64,000 bases of DNA from Domibacillus sp. DTU_2020_1001157_1_SI_ALB_TIR_016 (lineage in GTDB: Bacteria; Bacillota; Bacilli; Bacillales; Domibacillaceae), in NCBI RefSeq assembly GCF_032341995.1, contig NZ_CP135439.1, positions 1,860,001 to 1,924,000 of the forward strand, given 5' to 3'. Shown here piece by piece: positions 1 to 8,186 of the stretch. The notes below the pieces were generated by a model. That model was not told where the DNA came from. It was given only the letters and a program-made list of their open reading frames with translations, and did not search any database. The position numbers and the translations under genes are program-made. Numbering within the stretch: position 1 is the stretch's first letter; every line of letters starts with the position of its first letter.

Positions 1-1
1 G

Positions 2-283
2 CGGCAGGCGGCTTCTGAGTCGCTTCAAAGGCACCTATCAGATGTCGCGCAATGGACAATGCCAAACGGCGGATTTTTTGTCTGGCTTCGTTTGAATCAG
101 CCTATTTCTTTAAGAGAGTTATATACAGAAGCATTAAATGAAGGGATTTTATTTCATCCGGGAAGTATTTACACAGAGGGTACGTCACGGGCGATTCGGC
201 TCTCATACGGCTATGCCCGTCCCGATCAGTTTGAAGAAGGCATCAAACGGATGAAAAAATGGATTGTTGCTTTATCAAAATAA
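2..283 (+). CDS. PLP-dependent aminotransferase, C-terminal end (partial)
   Basis: The reading frame is open from the first bases of the window, so this is the 3' end of a gene starting upstream. The visible 93 residues contain the small-domain pattern of class I/II aminotransferases: PNGGFFVWL, then an F-x-PG-S-x-Y segment, then IRLSYG and a closing helix. This ending is typical of MocR/GntR-type regulators with an aminotransferase domain and of 2-aminoadipate-like transaminases. The catalytic lysine lies upstream of the window, so substrate and exact subfamily cannot be told. The next gene starts only 17 bases after the stop and is probably co-transcribed. Confidence 0.8.
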   Translation, partial: RQAASESLQRHLSDVAQWTMPNGGFFVWLRLNQPISLRELYTEALNEGILFHPGSIYTEGTSRAIRLSYGYARPDQFEEGIKRMKKWIVALSK

Positions 284-300
284 CTAAAGGAGTATCACAC

Positions 301-582
301 ATGGTCATTACAGAACATACAGTTGAAAAAATAGAAGATCCATTTGGCATTTTAGAGGGAGATCGATATGAATATCGCCTTTTTGCTTCCGTAGATGAAG
401 AGGATGAGTTGTATTCACCAGAAGGCTTTTATATCCGCGTTTTGTACGCAGTAACGGAATCTGGACAGCACATAGCCGGTTTATTTTTGCATAACCGCAT
501 AGATGACAGCGTATTGGATTTTGAACTAGAAGAAGATGAAGTGGAAATGGTTCGCGAATACTGCGCTTCTCAACTTTCCTAA
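301..582 (+). CDS. Small acidic conserved protein (DUF6509-like)
   Basis: Encodes 93 residues, MVITEHTVEKIEDPFGIL..., rich in Asp/Glu and with no membrane segment or signal peptide. The start at 301 is chosen because TAAAGGAG lies about 8 bases before it; a longer in-frame ORF from 259 overlaps the upstream gene and lacks its own ribosome binding site. The sequence looks like the small Bacillus proteins grouped as DUF6509, recalled by pattern rather than searched. No enzymatic motif is seen and function is unknown. It follows the aminotransferase closely and ends at a strong terminator. Confidence 0.75.
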   Translation: MVITEHTVEKIEDPFGILEGDRYEYRLFASVDEEDELYSPEGFYIRVLYAVTESGQHIAGLFLHNRIDDSVLDFELEEDEVEMVREYCASQLS

Positions 583-587
583 ACAGT

Positions 588-625
588 AAAAACCCCGTCT
601 GCTATCAATGCTGACGGGGTTTTTA
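588..625 (+). terminator. Intrinsic terminator
   Basis: AAACCCCGTC and GACGGGGTTT form a 10-bp stem with a 13-base loop, followed by a T run, directly after the stop of the 301-582 gene. Confidence 0.9.
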
Positions 626-672
626 CATGGCTTCACTGACGGCTGTTTCCGTAACGACCAATCCCTTCTTCC

Positions 673-810
673 TTATTGGGCTTTTTGAATATATAACTTC
701 ATCTGCTCTTCTGTTAAGTTGTGCATAAAGCGATAAAACGGAATTTTTTTAATTCCAAACGCCTTGCACATTTCCAAATAATATTCATATGCTTCCCGGT
801 ACATCTCCAT
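673..810 (-). CDS. Small conserved hypothetical protein (45 aa)
   Basis: Starts MEMYREAYEYYLEMCKAFG and ends in a helical EEQMKLYIQKAQ. The start at 810 is preceded by AAGGGTGG at good spacing; the longer frame to 885 has no ribosome binding site. It is basic, aromatic-rich and probably all helical, with no signal peptide. I do not recognise the family. It stands alone between two convergent or divergent units, with an AT-rich promoter-like stretch upstream (830-890). Confidence 0.6.
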   Translation of the reverse strand: MEMYREAYEYYLEMCKAFGIKKIPFYRFMHNLTEEQMKLYIQKAQ

Positions 811-896
811 ATTTGCCACCCTTTCTGTTATATAACAATTTATTTTTGTTTTAATTAATATATAACAGAGTGAAAAGGTTGTCAATTTCTTTCGAT

Positions 897-926
897 AAAA
901 AAAAGCAGAAAGATTTCTGCTTTTTA
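897..926 (-). terminator. Intrinsic terminator overlapping the spo0M-like stop
   Basis: On the minus strand AGCAGAAA and TTTCTGCT form an 8-bp stem followed by eight T. The stop codon of the Spo0M-like gene touches the hairpin. Confidence 0.85.
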
Positions 927-1328
927 ATGAATAATCACTTCATCTTCATCTTCTGGATCTACGGCCTGATCAATAAATACTTTTGTGCGGATGAACCATT
1001 TATGTGTTTCATCGGTTTTATGACTCTGCAAAGGAATCTTGATAGAAAATGGAACCTTATGTGCCTCACTTGCTTTTATATTCCGTTTAAATGGCAGGAT
1101 AACTTCTTGGAAATGTTTTTCGTGCCATGAAAAATCACTGTCTTCCTTTACTTCTTCATACTGAAGATAAAGCAATATTTGAATTTTATCAATCGGCTCT
1201 TCTACTTTTCCTCCCTTTATGTGGACATAACCGTTTATCGTTTCTCCCGGCGATACCGTTTTTTGATCTATCATCGTATCTACTTTAACGCTTCCTATGC
1301 CAATGCTCGAAAAAAAATCTTTCCACAT
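924..1328 (-). CDS. Spo0M-like arrestin-fold protein, half-length
   Basis: Encodes 134 residues. The N-terminus (FFSSIGIGSVKVDT..., then SPGETINGYVHIKGG, then a late AVDPEDEDEV) follows the N-terminal beta-sandwich of the sporulation control protein Spo0M. Known Spo0M proteins are about 250-260 residues with a second domain; this one stops cleanly after the first domain and runs into a terminator. GGAGGAAC lies upstream of the ATG. Either it is a single-domain family member or a gene truncated long ago; there is no downstream remnant before 897. Spo0M modulates sporulation and cell-division behaviour in B. subtilis; the role here is inference. Confidence 0.75.
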   Translation of the reverse strand: MWKDFFSSIGIGSVKVDTMIDQKTVSPGETINGYVHIKGGKVEEPIDKIQILLYLQYEEVKEDSDFSWHEKHFQEVILPFKRNIKASEAHKVPFSIKIPLQSHKTDETHKWFIRTKVFIDQAVDPEDEDEVIIH

Positions 1329-1448
1329 GTACTGTTCCTCCTGTTTTTAGTTTTCTTTTCCCTGAACAGGTTGTTTTTATAACGTTTTTTTGGTTATTTT
1401 ATTTGAATTTTGCACATAATGCATTATTAACAAAATAACAGTAATTGG

Positions 1449-2078
1449 TTAAAATTCTTTTTTCCATACTGGATAAAAAAACTTGGTGCCTTTTTTATTG
1501 TATGGAAGCAGCTTCATGTCGGCGATCAAATGAGATAAGTATGCAAGCATTAAAACGGTTTGAAGCCCTTGAATCGGGAACTTTTGGGCAATTTCAGCGG
1601 CAACAAAATAAAAAAGAACCATCCCAATAAAAGAGTGTGTCCATGTCCGATGGGAAACGACAGAAGCAAATATAATAAACAGTCCTAAGTAAACAATCCA
1701 TATTTCCTGTATGTACCACCCTGCATATGCGGCGATCGCTCCGGTTAAAAACAGTGATGTTCTTTGCTTAATAAACAGTCTTGGCAGAAGCAGCATCCCA
1801 AGGCTGACAAGAAAGCCGGTTACTTGTTTTACACCGAACAGCATAAAATAACTGTATAAAGCCAGCAGCACACCGGCTGCCGCAAAAAACAACACAAGCC
1901 ATTTCTTTTCTACCGTAATTTTATTTGCCAGTTTTCCGTTCACATCCAGATCGGGAACTAATGCGGTAACGGCTCCGGCAAAACCGAAAAGAGCCGTTTC
2001 AACGATTGAAGACTGCGACCAGACAGCTATGCCCACCCCTGTAACAGCCCCAATCGCCATATGGGAAGATCCTTTCAC
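1449..2078 (-). CDS. Membrane-bound metal-dependent hydrolase, YdjM/YvsG type
   Basis: A 209-residue polytopic membrane protein of the DUF457/YdjM family. The sequence shows the family's putative metal-binding pieces: SSHMAIG near the N-terminus, ALVPDLDVNG around residue 40, SHRTWTHS around 143 and YLSHLIADMK near 182. Several hydrophobic helices lie between them. B. subtilis YvsG and the LexA-regulated E. coli YdjM are the named relatives; the substrate is unknown for the family. AGGAT-type ribosome binding site precedes the ATG. Monocistronic by spacing. Confidence 0.8.
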   Translation of the reverse strand: MKGSSHMAIGAVTGVGIAVWSQSSIVETALFGFAGAVTALVPDLDVNGKLANKITVEKKWLVLFFAAAGVLLALYSYFMLFGVKQVTGFLVSLGMLLLPRLFIKQRTSLFLTGAIAAYAGWYIQEIWIVYLGLFIIFASVVSHRTWTHSFIGMVLFYFVAAEIAQKFPIQGLQTVLMLAYLSHLIADMKLLPYNKKGTKFFYPVWKKEF

Positions 2079-2099
2079 GATTCCTCATCCTTTCATCAT

Positions 2100-2132
2100 A
2101 TAAAAAGCCGCCCTTTTACCGGACGGCTTTTT
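2100..2132 (-). terminator. Intrinsic terminator
   Basis: A hairpin of AAAAAGCCG/CGGCTTTTT type lies just downstream of the minus-strand gene ending at 2137. The minus strand continues into T-rich sequence. Confidence 0.75.
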
Positions 2133-2136
2133 ACTT

Positions 2137-2436
2137 TTATAAATTGTCCATAATTTGAAGCATCCAGTCTTGTACTGCTTCAATATGCTCTGTAGAAATT
2201 TCCATTTCACATAGTACAGTGCCCTTGCCGATAATTTTCAGCACTGGAACAATAGCCGGCTTTTTAGGATTGTAAGAATAAACAACTGTATCAATATGTT
2301 TGATCGGTATCCGCGTATTCGTTAACATCCCTATGCTTTTTAAGTATCCATTTTCTACTTTTACGCAGTTTTTCTTCCAGCTGTAGGATGATTCGGTTAC
2401 AACTGCCTGCGCTTGCTCGTCTGTAAAAATTACCAT
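2137..2436 (-). CDS. Small conserved hypothetical protein (99 aa)
   Basis: Encodes MVIFTDEQAQAVV..., a mixed alpha/beta protein ending in an amphipathic helix. Alternating hydrophobic strands (RIPIKHIDTVVYSYN, IVPVLKIIGKG) suggest a PH-like or related small beta fold. The frame stays open to a GTG at 2463, but an AAGGAG lies inside that extension, 12 bases before the ATG at 2436, so the shorter form is preferred. The neighbour at 2586 has a similar beta-rich PH-like look. I do not recognise the family. Confidence 0.6.
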   Translation of the reverse strand: MVIFTDEQAQAVVTESSYSWKKNCVKVENGYLKSIGMLTNTRIPIKHIDTVVYSYNPKKPAIVPVLKIIGKGTVLCEMEISTEHIEAVQDWMLQIMDNL

Positions 2437-2565
2437 CTTTATTGATAACTCCTTTTTGTTCACCGCGACTACTTAAAAATAACAGCTTCCATTCCATTTG
2501 TAAATACTATTCTAAACCCTTAAGTTTACATAATATTATTATGGTTCTTTTCGACACAAAAAAAT

Positions 2566-2588
2566 AAAACGGAACTTATTCCGTTTTA
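2566..2588 (-). terminator. Intrinsic terminator
   Basis: AAAACGGAA and TTCCGTTTT form a 9-bp stem followed on the minus strand by ATTTTTTT. It overlaps the stop of the 2586-2942 gene. Confidence 0.85.
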
Positions 2589-2942
2589 CATCACTTTTGC
2601 TTTAATAAACACTTGTGGATTTTGCGCTTTTATCGCTTTCACAAAGCGGTTTGGGTTGCGCAGAATAAAAAAGTAAGAAACATTTGAACGGGTATAAACA
2701 GCGATCCGTTCCTTTTTGACGTAAGGACGGATAATATATTTCTCAAAAAAGGATGCATCCTTTGATATTTCACCCATTTCAAACACTTCCACAATCTCAT
2801 TCGTTGGAATAGATGTTTCCTGGGTGCCATTTTTAACAACAAGCACTCCCTCTTCTACTTTATGTCCAGAGAATACACGGCTTGCCCATACTATTCCGGC
2901 AATCATTGCAACGACAGCTGCTGCCATATAGATCATACTCAT
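2586..2942 (-). CDS. Small membrane-anchored hypothetical protein
   Basis: Encodes 118 residues: one N-terminal transmembrane helix (about residues 4-24, IYMAAAVVAMIAGIVWASR) followed by a beta-rich, basic cytoplasmic domain resembling PH-like folds (VLVVKNG, IPTNEIVEVFEMG, RIAVYTRSNVSYFF). GAGGATG lies upstream of the ATG. No catalytic motif. The family is not recognised. Confidence 0.65.
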   Translation of the reverse strand: MSMIYMAAAVVAMIAGIVWASRVFSGHKVEEGVLVVKNGTQETSIPTNEIVEVFEMGEISKDASFFEKYIIRPYVKKERIAVYTRSNVSYFFILRNPNRFVKAIKAQNPQVFIKAKVM

Positions 2943-3110
2943 CCTCCTGATCGTTCATCATTCATTTATTTGCCATCCTTATTTTACTCGTTTTTTCTAA
3001 AAAAACACCTATTTCCTTCAGAAAAATGTAGCATTTTTGTGACAAATAGCCAGAATGATATTGACAGCGCTTGCAATTTATGCTTTTTAAAAAAGACTTT
3101 AAAAATGTAA

Positions 3111-3139
3111 AACAGGTGAAGCATTTGCTTCACCTGTTA
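3111..3139 (-). terminator. Terminator of cspB
   Basis: AACAGGTGAAGC and GCTTCACCTGTT form a perfect 12-bp stem with a short loop, followed on the minus strand by T-rich sequence. Confidence 0.9.
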
Positions 3140-3154
3140 TGGTTTCATTCAGAA

Positions 3155-3355
3155 TTATTGTTTTTCAACGTTAGCAGCTTGTGGGCCACGTGGTCCTTCA
3201 ACCACTTCAAATGTCACGTTTTGACCTTCTTCAAGTGATTTGTAGCCTTCACCTTGAATAGCTGAGAAATGAACGAATACATCGTCCTGTCCTTCAACTT
3301 CGATAAAACCGAAGCCTTTTTCTGCGTTAAACCATTTTACTTTACCTTCTAGCAT
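3155..3355 (-). CDS. cspB: Cold shock protein CspB
   Basis: A 66-residue single cold-shock domain. RNP1 KGFGFIEV (residues 13-20) and RNP2 VFVHF (26-30) are intact, as are W8 and the basic edge. The sequence is very close to B. subtilis CspB. Such proteins bind single-stranded RNA/DNA and keep mRNA unstructured, especially on cold shock. The ATG is preceded by CGAGGAGG. About 100 bases upstream lie before the next gene and would hold the long untranslated leader usual for csp genes; its structure was not resolved by eye. Confidence 0.95.
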   Translation of the reverse strand: MLEGKVKWFNAEKGFGFIEVEGQDDVFVHFSAIQGEGYKSLEEGQNVTFEVVEGPRGPQAANVEKQ

Positions 3356-3470
3356 GTTATGTCCTCCTCGCGCTTAATACGCAAATCTTTTCTTGCTGTT
3401 TGCTGCTATTTCAAGATGAAGCACGTAATGTGATATCATTTGAAACGAACGAACAACTGTCTTTACTATA

Positions 3471-3986
3471 TCATCTTTTTTTAGGCGGTGCAACCGCAAT
3501 CTTTCCATTTTTCTCAATTTCAAGCATCCTTGCTATCTGTAAAAGATGAGCTGGAATATCCCATTTTATCGTACGGTCCGGGTAGACCCACATGCGGATG
3601 ATATCAAGCTTATCAAGACCGGTCTCAAGCTTTGACACAACCCATTTCATTCGGTCAAGCCCTGGGTTTGCCATAATAAACAAGCTTGGATTTTCAGCTT
3701 CCCCCTGGGCACGAATGAGCTTTTCAATCTGGTCTCCTGTATTGCCCCGCAGCTGGTTGTTGTCATAAACCATGCCTTCCTGCTGGCGTTTTCCGCGTGA
3801 ACCTTTACACTTTATGTAAGCGTACCAGTCCTGTTTAGCGGCGATTAGATCATGGCTCCCGGCTGCAGCTTCAAGCTGGAGCGTCCATCCTTGAGCCATT
3901 AAATGCTCCGTTACAGCTTCAAGTACTTCTTCCTGTGTTAGAACAAATTCATCCGGCACTTTTAATCGTTCAAGACTAATCGGCAC
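3471..3986 (-). CDS. Hypothetical protein, possible nuclease-like fold
   Basis: A soluble 171-residue protein starting at GTG with GGAGGG 7 bases upstream. The pattern SHDLIAAKQDWYAYIKCKGSRG (D about 46, then a beta strand with K59 and K61) resembles the D...(E/Q)xK core of restriction-endonuclease-like folds, but the usual E/Q is replaced by Y-I-K, so this is only a suggestion. The C-terminus is rich in Lys and Pro. No neighbour points to a role; it lies upstream of cspB and downstream of an aldehyde dehydrogenase on the same strand. Confidence 0.65.
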   Translation of the reverse strand: MPISLERLKVPDEFVLTQEEVLEAVTEHLMAQGWTLQLEAAAGSHDLIAAKQDWYAYIKCKGSRGKRQQEGMVYDNNQLRGNTGDQIEKLIRAQGEAENPSLFIMANPGLDRMKWVVSKLETGLDKLDIIRMWVYPDRTIKWDIPAHLLQIARMLEIEKNGKIAVAPPKKR

Positions 3987-4044
3987 ACGTCTTCCCTCCT
4001 TTTCTTTTCATATTACATTCCACCCGCATGCCTGGTTTCCCTTC

Positions 4045-5415
4045 TCAGCGCAGAATTTTCCGCATAATCTGCACGCGATTTTCATAAGGAGGATACAAAA
4101 ACGGCATGGAAAGCGACGTTTTTTTGCGCAGAATGCTTTTTTTATGGGAAAAAAGATCGAAGCTTGCTTTTCCATGATAGGCATTCATGCCGGAAGGCCC
4201 GACGCCGCCAAACGGAAGATGCGGACTTGATACGTGAAGAAGCGTATCATTGATCGTAGCACCGCCAAACGGAATGGAAGAAACAAGCTTTTCTTCAATT
4301 GCTGCCTCTTTTGTAAACGCGTAAAGCGCCAGCGGTTTAGGAAGCTGTTTGACTTTCTTAATGGCCTCATCGAGCTCCGTATAAGTAAGAACAGGCAAAA
4401 TTGGACCAAATATCTCTTCTTCCATTAATGCATCGCCCCACTCTGCTTCAACCACAGCAGGCGCAATAAACAAGTCTTCCCTGTCTGCCGCGCCGCCCAT
4501 AAGAAGGCGCCCGTTCGTCCGCTCGAGCATAGCGTGCAGCCGGTTAAACTGCCGTTCGTTGACAATACGCGCAAAATCAGGACTTTCCTGCGGCGCTGCT
4601 CCGTAAAAATCATGCACAGCAAGCTGCAGTTCTTCCAAAAAAGCACCCTTTGCATTTTGATGTACGAGCACATAATCCGGTGCTACACATGTCTGGCCGG
4701 CGTTTGTAAATTTCCCCCATGCAATCCGGCGGGCGGCTTGTTTTAAATCAGCTGAATAGTCTACGAAAGCCGGGCTTTTGCCGCCGAGCTCCAGGGTAAC
4801 GGGAATCAGCTGCTTAGCTTCTGCACCCATTACTACTTTTGCCGTTGAGGCACTTCCGGTGAAAAATATATAATTAAAAGGAGCTTCTAGCAAAGCGGTA
4901 ACCGTTTCTTTTCCGCCTTCCTGGACACCGATAAACCCGGGCTCAAAAAGTTCTTCTAAAAGGCTTTTAATCACAGCAGAGGTGTGAGGGGTGCTTTCGG
5001 AAGGCTTGACCACAACGGTATTTCCGGCTGCAACGGCGCCGATTAGCGGTTCAAGAACCAATTGAAATGGATAATTAAACGGGCCGATAATGAGAACACT
5101 CCCGTACGGCTCCGGAATAATATAGCTTTCCGCCGGCTGCTGGTACAAAGGAGTATCGACTTTTTCCGCCGCTGCCCATTCCTTTAGATGATTCTGCATG
5201 TATCGAATGCTTTCATATAAGAAGCCGATTTCTGTTGTATACGCTTCAAAGGCACTTTTGCGTAGATCTCGGTGCAGTGCTGCTGAAATCTCGTTTTCAT
5301 ACTTTTTTATTGCTTGCTTTAACTCTGTCAGGCGCTCGATTCGCCAATCGATACTTCGGGTGACGCCTGAATCAAAAAAATCCTTCTGAGCCCGCATCAT
5401 ATCGGCCACATTCAT
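4045..5415 (-). CDS. NAD(P)-dependent aldehyde dehydrogenase (class 3 / YwdH type)
   Basis: A 456-residue aldehyde dehydrogenase of the short class 3 type (fatty/aromatic aldehyde, B. subtilis YwdH). It shows the cofactor loop GPFNYPFQL, the FTGSASTAK segment, the general-base motif ELGGKSPAF, the catalytic cysteine in NAGQTCVAPDY, and the EEIFGPILPV motif. Hydrophobic and basic residues at the end (KILR) may touch the membrane. Start 5415 is chosen because AGGGG lies 9 bases ahead; the frame also opens at a TTG 9 bases upstream. It oxidises aldehydes to acids; the physiological substrate is not evident. Confidence 0.9.
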   Translation of the reverse strand: MNVADMMRAQKDFFDSGVTRSIDWRIERLTELKQAIKKYENEISAALHRDLRKSAFEAYTTEIGFLYESIRYMQNHLKEWAAAEKVDTPLYQQPAESYIIPEPYGSVLIIGPFNYPFQLVLEPLIGAVAAGNTVVVKPSESTPHTSAVIKSLLEELFEPGFIGVQEGGKETVTALLEAPFNYIFFTGSASTAKVVMGAEAKQLIPVTLELGGKSPAFVDYSADLKQAARRIAWGKFTNAGQTCVAPDYVLVHQNAKGAFLEELQLAVHDFYGAAPQESPDFARIVNERQFNRLHAMLERTNGRLLMGGAADREDLFIAPAVVEAEWGDALMEEEIFGPILPVLTYTELDEAIKKVKQLPKPLALYAFTKEAAIEEKLVSSIPFGGATINDTLLHVSSPHLPFGGVGPSGMNAYHGKASFDLFSHKKSILRKKTSLSMPFLYPPYENRVQIMRKILR

Positions 5416-5533
5416 GCTTATCAACCCCTGTATGTATTATTTCTTTTAGTTTAACAGTCTCCTATAGGAGCGTCAAAAAACACCTTCAAATTTGGGGTAA
5501 AGTGCGTTATGATGACACAGAGAGGTGAAGGTT

Positions 5534-6130
5534 GTGAACATATTGCTTTGGACAGCTGGTGCCGCCATTCAAGCAGCAGCAATGTCGATTTTTTTATTTC
5601 CGCACGCCATTTCTTCCGGCGGTGCAGCAGGTATCAGCATTATGATGAATCATGTGCTACATACTCCTTATGCGGCAACAATCTGGGGAGTGAACGCCAT
5701 CATGATCGTCCTGGCCTTTAAATGGCTTGGCCTGAAAACAGCAGCCGGCACCATGTATTGTGTGTCGGTTACAGCGACCGTTATTCATTTTTTAACACCG
5801 GTTTTTATTGTTCCACCCGCAACAATTTGGCTTGATCTTCCGGCCGGCGCCCTTTTGTTTGGAATTGGGCTTGGCATCCTGTTTAAAGCCGGTGCTTCTT
5901 CCGGCGGTATGGATATCGCGGCGCTTATTCTGTCAAAATGGCGGAACTGGGCACCGGGACGAACGTTATTTTACATAAACACGCTGATTTTAATTGCAAC
6001 GGGAATCGTGGTGGATGTTAAAACCATCCTCTATGCGATTGCCTGTCAATGGATCGCATCACGGATGATTGATTTTATTCAATCAGCTGCGGTTTATCCT
6101 GTGCAAAAAAAGGCGCTTCCGAAGCAGTAG
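5534..6130 (+). CDS. YitT/YczE-like membrane protein
   Basis: A 198-residue membrane protein with about five hydrophobic helices and the family hallmark GGAAGISIMMN in the first third, plus GIGLGILFKAGASSGGMDI near the middle. It matches the membrane domain of the YitT family but lacks the C-terminal soluble domain (DUF2179) of full-length members. The GTG at 5534 is preceded by AGAGGTG at 6 bases; an upstream in-frame GTG at 5525 lies inside that site. Function of the family is unknown, possibly transport. Confidence 0.75.
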   Translation: MNILLWTAGAAIQAAAMSIFLFPHAISSGGAAGISIMMNHVLHTPYAATIWGVNAIMIVLAFKWLGLKTAAGTMYCVSVTATVIHFLTPVFIVPPATIWLDLPAGALLFGIGLGILFKAGASSGGMDIAALILSKWRNWAPGRTLFYINTLILIATGIVVDVKTILYAIACQWIASRMIDFIQSAAVYPVQKKALPKQ

Positions 6131-6152
6131 CTTCAGGAAGCGCCTTTTTTTA
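6106..6152. terminator. Bidirectional terminator
   Basis: AAAAAAGGCGCTTCC and GGAAGCGCCTTTTTT form a 15-bp stem that contains the stop of the YitT-like gene in its loop. It serves both convergent genes. Confidence 0.9.
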
Positions 6153-7175
6153 TTTGTCGTTCATCGCTGTTTTTAACGTTTCAATATTTTGTTTCATAAT
6201 CGACATATAATCCTGTTTCTGTTCAATATCTTCTTCTGTCAGTGTAGCGAGGTTGTGAAGGCGGAGAGAATCTGCTCCAATTTCGTCTTGAATCACCTTA
6301 GCAATTTTAGGCGTTACGTTTTGCTCGAAAATCATGTAGTGAATATTATGCTCTTTCGCTGTATCGGCCAAATCTTTCAGCTCTTTTTGTGACGGCTCAT
6401 CCGTAGACGATAAACCGGCCACACTCAGCTGTTCAATGCCGTATGATTTTTCCCAGTAGCCGTACGCTGCATGAGACACGAGAATTTCCTTATGTGCTGC
6501 TGTATCGGCCATTGTATGGAAGTCTTCATCCAGCTGCTCAAGCTCGGCTGCCAGCGCCTCATAGTTTTTTGTATAAAGCGCTTCTTCATTCGGGTTTAGT
6601 TCAACCAGTTCTTCTTTTACAATTTCAGCTATTTGTTCTGCCAACAGCGGATCCAGCCAGATGTGCGGATCCACTCCACCATGGTCATGCCCATCTTCTG
6701 ATTCAGAGCTGTGCTCTTCTGCGGCTTCTTCTGATTCGTGATTATGCTCTTCCACTGCTTCTTCTGATTCAGCGCTATGTTCTTCTGTCCCGTGGTCATG
6801 TGCCGAATCAAGCTCCACCTGCTCACCTACATTTACCACATGCACATCTTCAGAAGAAAGGGTCTCGGTTACTTTATCTGCAAACGGCTCCAACTGAAGG
6901 CCATTATATAAGAATAAATCAGCTCCAGCGATATCTAATATCGTTTTAGATGTTGGCTCATACGTATGCTCATCTGCTCCTGCAGGCAGCATGCTTTCTA
7001 CTTTTACCGTATCACCGCCGATACGCTGGGTAAAATATTGAAGCGGATAAATCGTTGTATAAACTGTCAATGTGTCATCCGCTGCTTTTTTTGTATCCGC
7101 TGCTTCGTTTTTTTCATTTCCGCAAGCTGCCAGCATTAAAAGCAAGCCAGCTGCCGCTGCTGTCCATTTTTTCAC
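6150..7175 (-). CDS. Zinc ABC transporter substrate-binding lipoprotein (ZnuA/AdcA type)
   Basis: A 341-residue lipoprotein: signal peptide with lipobox LMLAACG, then the cluster A-I fold of zinc/manganese binding proteins (TIYPLQYFTQRIGG, GADEHTYEP, LFLYNGLQLEPF, DPHIWLDP, VSHAAYGYW, FEQNVTP). Between the two lobes is a His/Glu-rich linker of two imperfect repeats (EEHNHESEEAAEEHS, then GHDHGG), typical of zinc rather than manganese carriers. The GTG start has TGGAGGAT 7 bases ahead; the longer frame runs through the Zur sites. No permease or ATPase gene is adjacent, so its partners are elsewhere. Confidence 0.9.
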   Translation of the reverse strand: MKKWTAAAAGLLLMLAACGNEKNEAADTKKAADDTLTVYTTIYPLQYFTQRIGGDTVKVESMLPAGADEHTYEPTSKTILDIAGADLFLYNGLQLEPFADKVTETLSSEDVHVVNVGEQVELDSAHDHGTEEHSAESEEAVEEHNHESEEAAEEHSSESEDGHDHGGVDPHIWLDPLLAEQIAEIVKEELVELNPNEEALYTKNYEALAAELEQLDEDFHTMADTAAHKEILVSHAAYGYWEKSYGIEQLSVAGLSSTDEPSQKELKDLADTAKEHNIHYMIFEQNVTPKIAKVIQDEIGADSLRLHNLATLTEEDIEQKQDYMSIMKQNIETLKTAMNDK

Positions 7176-7210
7176 GTGTATATCCTCCAGAATCGAATGT
7201 TTCTTTAATA

Positions 7211-7231
7211 ATATAGTAATCATTCCGATTT
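7211..7231 (-). promoter_or_regulatory. Zur box 1 (proximal)
   Basis: Minus-strand AAATCGGAATGATTACTATAT follows the B. subtilis Zur consensus AAATCGTAATnATTACGATTT with the left half nearly perfect and the right half weaker. It sits 36 bases ahead of the GTG of the zinc-binding lipoprotein gene. Confidence 0.65.
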
Positions 7232-7232
7232 G

Positions 7233-7255
7233 TAAACAGTAATTGTTACGATTTA
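7233..7255 (-). promoter_or_regulatory. Zur box 2 (distal)
   Basis: The minus strand reads TAAATCGTAACAATTACTG and then TTTA. It matches the Zur operator TAAATCGTAATnATTACGATTTA at all but a few positions. It lies one base from box 1, so the two operators are side by side. Confidence 0.8.
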
Positions 7256-7256
7256 A

Positions 7257-7283
7257 AAAAGCACCCACCTTTTGGTGGGTGCC
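7257..7283 (-). terminator. Terminator of the methionine aminopeptidase gene
   Basis: GCACCCACC and GGTGGGTGC form a 9-bp stem with a TTTT loop and a T run on the minus strand. Confidence 0.9.
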
Positions 7284-7289
7284 TGCTCG

Positions 7290-8063
<774 letters not shown>

Positions 8064-8186
8064 TTACTTATTATAGCAGAATGTTAAGAATCTGTTGAAA
8101 ATATGTATGGATCATGTTTGATGCACCCATGCAATGTTAAACTAATACTATAAGCCGATACCATCCCGACCGAAGGAGTGATTTCG

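Noticed and set aside
6443..6949. 168-codon open frame antisense to the zinc-binding lipoprotein
   Set aside because: Pro/His/Leu-rich shadow of the repeated His/Glu linker; no ribosome binding site.
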